This document shows positions 1 to 8,177 of a DNA stretch of 23,428 nt, in pieces. Each line of letters opens with the position of its first letter. Within the stretch, counting starts at the first letter, position 1. This DNA comes from JBEKCP01 sp050014815 (lineage in GTDB: Bacteria; Planctomycetota; Planctomycetia; Pirellulales; Thermoguttaceae): contig JBEKCP010000022.1 of the NCBI GenBank assembly GCA_050014815.1, positions 1-23,428 of the forward strand, read 5' to 3'. The translations under genes were made by a program, and so were the position numbers. Under the pieces are notes generated by a model that saw nothing but the letters and a program-made list of their open reading frames with translations, was not told the DNA's origin and did not search any database.

Positions 1-9
1 TGGACTCGG

Positions 10-3000
10 GTGCGGCGGGCTTTGATATCGGCCCTGGCGGTGCTGGTCCTTGGGATCGGCCCGGCAGCCGCGCCGCTACGCGCCCAGTGGCTGCAACAAC
101 TCTTCCAGCAGCCTTCGCCGGCGCCCGCCGCGGAGGCCGAAGTCGAGGAGCCGCTGGAGAACACGTTCGTCGCTCCCGACCGCGCCACGCTACAGCAACT
201 CAGCCGGGCACGGGAGGCCCTGCGACAGGGCCGTTACGGCGAAGCCCTCGAGGGACTCGGCGGCATCCTCCAGGCCGACGAGGACTACTTCTTTCAGCCC
301 GATCGCAAGGCGCCCGTCTGCCCGGGCCTGAAGGCCGAGGCCCGCCGGCTCATCGGCCAGATGCCTCGCGAGGGCCGCGACCTCTACGAGGTCCGGTCGG
401 GCGGCGATGCGCGGGCGATGCTCCAGAAGGCCACGGCTACGGGCGATCACGCCAGGCTGGCCAAGGTCGCTTCCCGGTACTTCCACACGCAGGCCGGATA
501 TGAGGCGACTTTCCTCTTGGGCCTCTATCATCTCGACCACGACTCGCCGCTGGCCGGCGCGTTGACGTTCAAGCGGCTGCTGGAGGCGGCGGAGGCGGCC
601 GATCGGTTCGAGCCCGCCTTGTCGCTGGCCGCCGCCAGTTGCTATCTACAGGCCGGGATGCCGCGCGACGCCGCCGTTACCCTGGCAGCGCTGGCCAGAC
701 GGAAGCCGAAGATGGACGTGACGCTCGGCGGTCGCCTGCTGGAAGGGCTTGCCGCGGCGGACCCGGCCGCGGCCTGGCTGGCCCGGCTTTCCGGGCCGTC
801 GCGCGCCGGGGCGCCCGTCGAGGCCGACCGCTGGACCATGTACCGCGGTGATCCCGCGAGGAATGCCGCTACCCAGGGCAGTGCCCCGCTCATGAACATG
901 CGATGGCGAGTCCCCGTGACCGACGACGACAACGCCCGAGAAGCGCTCCGCCGGGTCGAGCGGACCTACCGGGACCAGGGCGCGGTCCTCGTCTCGGCGC
1001 TTCATCCGCTGGCCGTCGGCGACGTCGTCTTCATGCGGACCGCGAGCACCCTTTGGGCGGTGGACTTCGCGACGGGCAAGCGATTATGGCCCGTCCCGAC
1101 CGACGACCCGCTGGAAACGCTGGGTGTCCGCAACCAGGGGCAGAACTTCCGCCAGGGCTCGCCTTGGCCCATGCTCCTGGCCGAGCGGATCTGGGACGAC
1201 GCCGCCTACGGCACGCTCAGCAGCGACGGCCGCCGGGTCTTCAGCCTGGAAGACCTGAGCGTGGGCGCGGCGAATAATCCCAACAACGGCGTGGTCGTCT
1301 TCGGACCGGCGGGGAATCCGGCGGAGACGCCCGACCACGGACCGTCGAACCGCCTGGTCGCCCGCGAGATCGCTACGGAAGGCAAGATCAAATGGGAGTT
1401 GGGGGGCCCGGCCGGCCCGCAGGCCCTCCCCCTGGCCGGCTCCTTCTTCCTCGGCCCGCCCCTGCCGCTCCGCGGGCAACTCTACGTGCTGGCCGAGGTC
1501 CACGGTGAGATCCGCTTGATCGCGATCGACGGCCCCTCGGGCAACGTCCTCTGGTCGCAACAATTGACCATGGTCGAGCAGAACATCACGCAGGATCTGC
1601 CGCGGCGGCTCTCGGGCGCCTCGCCGTCGTACGCCAACGGCATCCTGGTCTGCCCCACCGGGGCCGGCTCCGTCGCGGCCGTCGATCTGGCTACGCGGGC
1701 ACTCCTGTGGGGCTACCGCTACCACCACGCCGCCAACTCGGGCGATCCGATCCGCCAGCAGCAACTCATGATCCGCCGGCAGCAACTCATGATGCTTCGG
1801 AACGGGGGCTACACGCCGGGCACGCCGCCGGTGTCCCGCTGGTTGGACGGCACGGCAACGCTGGTCGAGGGGCGCGTGCTCCTGACGCCTGCCGAGGGCG
1901 ATGCCCTGTTCTGCCTGAACCTCGCCGACGGTCAGCCGGCATGGGCTCCCGTGCCCCGCCAGGACGATCTGTACTTGGCCTGCGTGTACCGGGGCACGGT
2001 CGTGTTGGCGGGGGCGCACCAGGTCCGGGCGATTCGCCTGTCGGACGGAAAGCCCGCCTGGAACGACCGAAAAGTGTCGTTGCCCGACGGGGCCGCGGTC
2101 GCCGGCCGGGGATTCCTGAGCGGAAATCGCTACTACTTGCCGATCAGCACGGCCGAGGTCCTGGCGATCGACGTGGAGCGCGGGGAGCGGGTCGAGACCA
2201 TCAAATCCCGCAGGGGCTGCGTGCCCGGCAACCTGGTCTGCTACCGCGGGAGAATTCTCTCGCAGGGGCTCACGGGCCTGGACATGTTTCCCCAGATGGA
2301 CGCGGCTGCCCAAGAGGCCCGCCAGGGGCTGGCGGCCAACCCCAACGACCCCGACGCGCTGGCCTTGGACGGCGAGTTGCTGCTGGAGAAGGGCAAGTCG
2401 GCCGAGGCCGTGGCGGAGATCCGCCGTGCCTACGAGCTGGGCCGGTCCGGCGACTCCCGCCTGCGACTCCGCAACCTCCTCCGCGACACGCTCCTGGACG
2501 GACTCCGCAGCCGCGACGATTTCGCCCAGTACCGGAAATGCGCCTCGGAAATCGAGGAGTTGCTCGATGGCCCCGGCCAATGGGCGGAGTACCTCCGGCT
2601 GATGGCCGCGGGCTTCCATCGCCAGCAGGACTGGAAGATGGCGGTGTCGCACTACTTGAAGCTGGCGGACCTGGACGCCGGGCCCTGGCCGCTGGAGACG
2701 GTCGGCCGGTCGCTCGAGGTTCGCCGGGACCGCTGGTTGCAGGCGCGTCTGGAGGCGCTTCGCTGGCGCGACGGCGGGGCCGAGGCGGCAGCCGAGCTCG
2801 ACCGGGCACTGGAACCGCGGCTCCGCCGAGCGGTCGAAGCGGACGGCCCGGATGCCCTCCGGCGGTTCGTCGAGTGCTTCGCCGGCCAGCCGGCCGCCGT
2901 GGAGGCCCGCCGCGAGCTGGTCCGGCGCCTGGCCAAGGCCGGCAAATTGCTGGAGGCCGAGATGCTCGTGCGGGCCCAACGGCCCTCGGGAGGCCGCCGC

Positions 3001-4938
3001 GAGGCCGCCGCCTCGCTGGTGGACCTGGTCGAGTTGTTCGCCCTGGCGGGACGCCACGAGCCCGAGGCCGCCTGCTACCAGTACCTGGCCGACCAGTACG
3101 GCGACGTGGTCTGCCCCGGCGGCAAGACGGGGCGCCAGTGGCTGGCCGATCTACCGCAGGATGCCCCCGCCCGCCGCGAAATCCGGCCCCGGACCACCTG
3201 GCCCGCCGGCGAGGTCGAGGTCAAGCAAAGCCCCTCCGCCGATCCCCGGAACTTCAATTTCGCGCGGTTCACCATGCCGTTGGTGGGCGATCCGGGACCG
3301 TTCTACGCCGACACCACCGTCCGGTTCGATCAGAACCGCCAGGTGGTACTGGGGGCCAGCGACCTGGGCCAGACCCGCTGGGAGATCCCCTTGGCGGCCC
3401 AAGGGGGCCCGCGCATCCATTTCGGCAACCCCAACATAACCCCGGCCAGGGCCGAAGGCCACCTGCTGCTGGTGTCCAGGGGCACGCAGATCCTCGCGCT
3501 CGATCCGCTGGGCATCTCCGGCGGTTCATCCAAGTTGCTGTGGGAACAGGACGTGACCGACGCCGGCGCCGACGCCTCGGAAGCCGGTGTGACGGTGGCA
3601 ATGCCCCCCTTCGCCTTCCAGCAGCAGTTCGTGTTTCGCATGGACTCCCTCGGGCCGGTTACGAGCCGTTATGTCTCCTTCCAGCGGTTCTCGAACCTCG
3701 TGGCCGTCGATCCCCTGACGGGCCAGACGCTCTGGGTGCGGGAGGACCTGCCGACCGGGAGCGAAGTGTTCGGCGACGACCAGTATATTTTCGTGCTCCC
3801 GCCGGCCCAGCCGAACACCGCCAACCCGTACGCGACTTACCCCCAAACGTACGCGCCGGGGAGCACTGACGCCGCGCAGGCGTCCAAGTCGAGGGAGGCC
3901 CTGGTGCTCCGGGCCGTGGACGGCGAATTGTTGGGCCGCCGCGTTCTGCCCTTCCCCAAGCAGCCGGACTTCACCTTCCTGTCCGGCGGCAATCCGGGCC
4001 AGGGCGCCAGCCATTTCCTGCAAACGGGCACGGCCACGATCGGCCGATTCCTCCTGATGTGGGAGGCGGGCCCGGCGGGGCCCACCTTGACGCTGTTCGA
4101 TCCCTGGGAGGAACGCCCCGTGTGGCCGCCGCGGAAGTTCGCCGCCGGCGCCCGGGCCTCGTTGGTTGCCGGTGAGGCGGTCGGCGTGCTGGAGCGCGAC
4201 GGGCACTTTATCCTCCTGGGCCTGCCCGACGGCCAAACGATCGCCGACACCACCCTCCCGTTGCAACTGCCCGGGCTGAACCCGATTACCAAGATCCAAC
4301 TCCAATTGCAACCCCAGTTGACCGCGCTCAGCGTGCTCCGGCTGGAGGACCAGTACCTCGTCGTAGCGCACCTGCCGCCCAAACGCGGCCAGTCGATTTC
4401 CCCGCTCAACGGGATGGTCGCCCAGCCGATCCCGTCTGGAAAGCTCTTCGCCCTGGACCGCCAGGGCAAGCTCCAATGGCCCTCGCCGGTCGCCGTCGAG
4501 GGACAGTGCCTGCTCCTGAACCAGCCCGCCGGGCTGCCCGTGATCGTCCTGGCCGGCCAGATGTACGACCAGCGCAGACGCAAGCAACTGGTGTCGATCC
4601 AGGCCATCGATCGGCGCAGCGGGCGCGTCGTCTACGACAAGCAGAGCGAGATTCCCGCGATGGCCCTGGACCTGGTGGGCAACGGCGAGCAGAAGACCGT
4701 CGAGCTTCGGGTGCAGGGGGGCGGGCGCCCCTTGGGCGGGACGGTCGTCCTCCACTTCACCGACAAGCCGATTTCCGACAAGCCGGCGGACCAGGCTTCG
4801 CCTGGCGCCCCGTCCGCCTCCGCCAAGCAGCCGCCGGGCCGCATCCTCGACGCGCTGCGGCACGCCATCGAGCAGCCGCTGGGCAGTATCGTCCCCATCC
4901 CGGAGGAAGAGGCGGAGTCGGATCCTTTTGGCCAATGA
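10..4938 (+). CDS. Giant exported TPR / double PQQ-like beta-propeller protein
   Basis: Protein of 1642 aa starting at a GTG. Residues 1-25 form a signal peptide (MRR, then a hydrophobic core, then APLRAQ). Residues about 57-260 are helical and TPR-like. Residues about 285-760 hold repeated propeller blades of the PQQ/BamB kind, seen as motifs such as LWAVDFATGKRLW, IAIDGPSGNVLW and VAAVDLATRALLW. A second helical TPR-like stretch runs about 770-1040, then a second propeller about 1090-1570 (LVAVDPLTGQTLW, LFALDRQGKLQW) and a Ser/Pro/Lys-rich tail. Such proteins are usually extracytoplasmic binding scaffolds; no catalytic residues are evident and PQQ binding cannot be assumed. The frame is open to the window edge (three codons upstream), so an earlier start is possible, but the signal peptide fits this one. 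The following gene starts 17 bp after the stop, suggesting cotranscription. Confidence 0.88.
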   Translation: MRRALISALAVLVLGIGPAAAPLRAQWLQQLFQQPSPAPAAEAEVEEPLENTFVAPDRATLQQLSRAREALRQGRYGEALEGLGGILQADEDYFFQPDRKAPVCPGLKAEARRLIGQMPREGRDLYEVRSGGDARAMLQKATATGDHARLAKVASRYFHTQAGYEATFLLGLYHLDHDSPLAGALTFKRLLEAAEAADRFEPALSLAAASCYLQAGMPRDAAVTLAALARRKPKMDVTLGGRLLEGLAAADPAAAWLARLSGPSRAGAPVEADRWTMYRGDPARNAATQGSAPLMNMRWRVPVTDDDNAREALRRVERTYRDQGAVLVSALHPLAVGDVVFMRTASTLWAVDFATGKRLWPVPTDDPLETLGVRNQGQNFRQGSPWPMLLAERIWDDAAYGTLSSDGRRVFSLEDLSVGAANNPNNGVVVFGPAGNPAETPDHGPSNRLVAREIATEGKIKWELGGPAGPQALPLAGSFFLGPPLPLRGQLYVLAEVHGEIRLIAIDGPSGNVLWSQQLTMVEQNITQDLPRRLSGASPSYANGILVCPTGAGSVAAVDLATRALLWGYRYHHAANSGDPIRQQQLMIRRQQLMMLRNGGYTPGTPPVSRWLDGTATLVEGRVLLTPAEGDALFCLNLADGQPAWAPVPRQDDLYLACVYRGTVVLAGAHQVRAIRLSDGKPAWNDRKVSLPDGAAVAGRGFLSGNRYYLPISTAEVLAIDVERGERVETIKSRRGCVPGNLVCYRGRILSQGLTGLDMFPQMDAAAQEARQGLAANPNDPDALALDGELLLEKGKSAEAVAEIRRAYELGRSGDSRLRLRNLLRDTLLDGLRSRDDFAQYRKCASEIEELLDGPGQWAEYLRLMAAGFHRQQDWKMAVSHYLKLADLDAGPWPLETVGRSLEVRRDRWLQARLEALRWRDGGAEAAAELDRALEPRLRRAVEADGPDALRRFVECFAGQPAAVEARRELVRRLAKAGKLLEAEMLVRAQRPSGGRREAAASLVDLVELFALAGRHEPEAACYQYLADQYGDVVCPGGKTGRQWLADLPQDAPARREIRPRTTWPAGEVEVKQSPSADPRNFNFARFTMPLVGDPGPFYADTTVRFDQNRQVVLGASDLGQTRWEIPLAAQGGPRIHFGNPNITPARAEGHLLLVSRGTQILALDPLGISGGSSKLLWEQDVTDAGADASEAGVTVAMPPFAFQQQFVFRMDSLGPVTSRYVSFQRFSNLVAVDPLTGQTLWVREDLPTGSEVFGDDQYIFVLPPAQPNTANPYATYPQTYAPGSTDAAQASKSREALVLRAVDGELLGRRVLPFPKQPDFTFLSGGNPGQGASHFLQTGTATIGRFLLMWEAGPAGPTLTLFDPWEERPVWPPRKFAAGARASLVAGEAVGVLERDGHFILLGLPDGQTIADTTLPLQLPGLNPITKIQLQLQPQLTALSVLRLEDQYLVVAHLPPKRGQSISPLNGMVAQPIPSGKLFALDRQGKLQWPSPVAVEGQCLLLNQPAGLPVIVLAGQMYDQRRRKQLVSIQAIDRRSGRVVYDKQSEIPAMALDLVGNGEQKTVELRVQGGGRPLGGTVVLHFTDKPISDKPADQASPGAPSASAKQPPGRILDALRHAIEQPLGSIVPIPEEEAESDPFGQ
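1749..1790 (+). repeat. 21-bp tandem duplication inside the propeller gene
   Basis: Two adjacent 21-bp units (1749-1769 and 1770-1790) differ at one base. They encode two near-identical heptapeptides, IRQQQLM and IRRQQLM, in a loop of the first propeller. The duplication keeps the frame. It is probably a recent in-frame slippage or duplication event. Confidence 0.85.
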
Positions 4939-4940
4939 CC

Positions 4941-4946
4941 GGAGGT
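4941..4946 (+). promoter_or_regulatory. Shine-Dalgarno deciding the 4956 start
   Basis: GGAGGT lies 9 bp before ATG 4956. It favours this start over the in-frame ATG at 4935 that overlaps the previous stop. It matters because it places the start codon upstream of the palindromic element at 4987-5067, so the element is translated. Confidence 0.75.
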
Positions 4947-4955
4947 AGTGATGCC

Positions 4956-6089
4956 ATGATACAGCGATGGGTTGTGCGAAACTGTTGTTTAGCGGGCGGG
5001 CTTGCCCGCCGTGCAACACACGGAAAGAACGATGCTCCAACGCGGCGGGCAAGCCCGCCCGCTAAACGAACTCGAACGTTAACGGCTGTGAGCCTGGCGG
5101 TGCTGGCGGCGCTCGGCGCGCCGGCGGCACGCGGCGGCACGCGGCAGACCGACGTCGACCGCGCCGTTGCCCGCGGCCTCGATTGGCTGGCTTCCCACCA
5201 GTCGCGGCTGGGCCACTGGACCGCCCCCGACAGCCGTTACCCGACGGCCATGACCGCCCTGGCCGGCACGGCCCTGTTGTGCGAGGGCTCGACCACCACG
5301 CAGGGCAAGTATGCCCCCAACATCCGCAAGGCCGTCGACTATCTGACGGGCCGCTCGTGCAAGAACGGGCTGATCGGCGACCCCCTGCACGACGACCGCT
5401 ACACGTACGGCCACGGCTTCTCGATGCTCTTCCTCTCCCAGGTGCTCGGCGAGGAGGAGGACCTCGATCGCCGCAAGGAGCTGGTCGAGACGCTGACCAA
5501 GGCGGTGGAGTTCACCGGCAGGGCCCAGACGTCGGCCGGCGGCTGGGGCTACGTCAGCGCCAAGGACGGGGGCGACTTCGACGAAGGCTCCACGACCATC
5601 ACGCAGGTTCAGGGCCTCCGCGGCTGCCGCAATGCCGGCGTTCCCGTCCCCAAGGAGATCATCGACAAGGCGGTCCGGTACATCCGCAACTGCACGGGGG
5701 CCGACGGCGGCGTCCAGTACAGCTCGAAGCAACCCGGCGGCCACCCCGCCATCACCGCCGCCGCCATCGCCTGCCTGTTCAACGCCGGCGACTACGATGA
5801 CAAATATGTCCCCAAGATCATGAAATATTGCGACCAGCAGTTCGCGGACGTCACCAAGGAGACCTCCGGCCACTGGCATTACGCCCACTACTATTACTCC
5901 CAGGTCCTCTACCGCGAGGGGGGAAAACGCTGGGAGGACTACCGCGGCAAGGTCTATGCACAGATCCTCGGCGCCGCCAACCAGGAGGGCTGCTGGGACC
6001 AGGGGTTCATGGGCCAAGTCTATACAACGGCCATCAATCTGACTATCCTACAACTAGAGCGGGGCGCGTTGCCCATCTACCAGCGATAA
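4956..6089 (+). CDS. Exported prenyltransferase/squalene-oxidase-repeat protein
   Basis: Protein of 377 aa. The start at 4956 has a good GGAGGT site. Residues 11-37 are encoded by an 81-bp palindromic element; the signal-peptide hydrophobic core follows at about 41-56 (TAVSLAVLAALGAPAARG). The mature part, from about residue 65, shows helical repeats of the alpha/alpha-barrel terpenoid-cyclase type: AVARGLDWLASHQ, an aromatic-rich GGWGYVSAKDGG motif, and AVRYIRNCTGADGGVQYS. The fold is shared with squalene cyclases and the thioester domain of alpha-2-macroglobulins. No DxDD cyclase motif is seen, so a catalytic role in terpenoid chemistry is not supported; planctomycetes have many such exported proteins of unknown role. 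There is no downstream Met before the conserved part, which supports translation through the repeat. Confidence 0.85.
   Translation: MIQRWVVRNCCLAGGLARRATHGKNDAPTRRASPPAKRTRTLTAVSLAVLAALGAPAARGGTRQTDVDRAVARGLDWLASHQSRLGHWTAPDSRYPTAMTALAGTALLCEGSTTTQGKYAPNIRKAVDYLTGRSCKNGLIGDPLHDDRYTYGHGFSMLFLSQVLGEEEDLDRRKELVETLTKAVEFTGRAQTSAGGWGYVSAKDGGDFDEGSTTITQVQGLRGCRNAGVPVPKEIIDKAVRYIRNCTGADGGVQYSSKQPGGHPAITAAAIACLFNAGDYDDKYVPKIMKYCDQQFADVTKETSGHWHYAHYYYSQVLYREGGKRWEDYRGKVYAQILGAANQEGCWDQGFMGQVYTTAINLTILQLERGALPIYQR
4987..5067 (+). repeat. 81-bp palindromic element, copy 1, inside a CDS
   Basis: Perfect 25-bp inverted arms at 4987-5011 and 5043-5067 flank a 31-bp centre. Each arm is itself a hairpin (GGCGGGC-TT-GCCCGCC) and ends in GTTTAGC or GCTAAAC. 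Total length is 81 bp, that is 27 codons, so insertion keeps the frame. It is read as CLAGGLARR, then the centre, then RRASPPAK. Copy 2 lies at 21635-21715 with the same arm and centre lengths. No target-site duplication or transposase is visible nearby. Confidence 0.93.
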
Positions 6090-6102
6090 GGGATTCCACA
6101 CG

Positions 6103-7158
<1,056 letters not shown>

Positions 7159-8031
7159 AGCGATCCAGCGGATCGCGCGGCTCGACTTGCGCGCCAGGCA
7201 CATCGTCGAGGGCTTCCTGTCGGGGATGCACCGCAGCCCCTACTTCGGACAGTCCGTCGAGTTCCGCCAGCACCGCCAGTACACCTACGGCGACGACCTG
7301 CGGTACGTCGATTGGAAGGTCTGGGCCAAGCAGGACCGCTACTGCGTCAAGCAGTTCGAGGAGGACACGAACCTGCGGGCGGTCCTCTTGGTGGACGTTT
7401 CCGGCAGCATGCGTTACGGCCAGGGCGCGATGAACAAGTACGAATACGCGTGCAGCGTGGCCGCCAGCCTGGCCTACCTGCTCCTCCGCCAGCAGGACGC
7501 CGTGGGGTGCGCGTCCTTCGACCACGAGATCCGCGCGTCGGTGCCGCTCAGGAGCCGCCAGAACCACCTCGACTCGATCCTCAAGGCCATGAACGTCAGC
7601 GAGCCGCGGGACAAGACCGATCTCCTGCCCATCCTCCGCGAGGTCGCCGAGACCTATCCGCGGCGTGGAATGATGCTCTTGATCTCGGACCTCTTGGCGC
7701 CGCGCGAGGGGCTGTTCCGCGGGCTGAAGCTGCTCAGGAGCCGCGGCCACGACGTGATGGTCTTCCACGTCCTGGACGACGACGAGCTCGATTTCCCGTT
7801 CAACGGCCCCACGCGGTTCGAGGGCCTCGAACTGCCCGAGGTGCTCCGCTGCAATCCCCGCGCGCTCCGCGAGGGCTACCTGCAGGCCCTGGGCAAGTAC
7901 CTGGAAGAAGTCCAGCGGGGGTGTACCCGGCACAACGTCGATTACGCCTTGTTGCGGACCCGCCAGCCGTTGGACGCCGCGCTGGCCGCGTACTTGAGCA
8001 ATCGCTTGGGAATGCACCACAGGAACAGGGG

Positions 8032-8129
8032 TTAGGGATTAGGGATTAGGGATTAGGGATTGGGGATTAGGGATTAGGGATTGGGGATTAGGGATTAGGG
8101 ATTAGGGATTAGGGATTGGGGATTGGGAA
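8032..8129 (+). repeat. TTAGGGA heptamer array, 14 units
   Basis: Fourteen consecutive 7-bp units: nine TTAGGGA of the first twelve plus one more pure unit order variations, with TTGGGGA variants at units 5, 8 and 13 and a final TTGGGAA. All G-runs are on the + strand, so both the coding-strand DNA and the mRNA could form G-quadruplexes. The first unit supplies the stop codon of the DUF58 gene. Because 7 is not a multiple of 3, TAG recurs in every forward frame, and TAA in every reverse frame (TCCCTAA). It occupies most of the 142-bp gap before the BatA-like gene. Confidence 0.93.
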
Positions 8130-8154
8130 AAGCCCCGCGACTGCGTCGCGGGGG
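8128..8154 (+). repeat. CCCC...TGC...GGGG hairpin, copy a (intergenic)
   Basis: AAAAG (8128-8132) is followed by a perfect 9-bp stem, CCCCGCGAC (8133-8141) and GTCGCGGGG (8145-8153), with loop TGC. Read on the - strand it is a GC-rich stem followed by CTTTT, like an intrinsic terminator for antisense transcription. It abuts the heptamer array. Related copies are at 10973-10998 and, inverted, 19684-19706. Confidence 0.85.
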
Positions 8155-8177
8155 TCGCACCATCGCACTTTCGCACC

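Noticed and set aside
4935..4955. ATG 4935 (ATGA overlap) as start of the alpha-barrel gene
   Set aside because: The GGAGGT site lies downstream of it and at ideal distance from ATG 4956.
4987..5067. CRISPR repeat-spacer array or IS element
   Set aside because: There are only two inverted arms, not direct repeats with several spacers, no cas genes, and no transposase or target duplication is visible.
8032..8129. Telomere-like sequence
   Set aside because: TTAGGGA has period 7, not the 6 of vertebrate-type telomeres; it lies inside a bacterial operon and recurs at another gene end.
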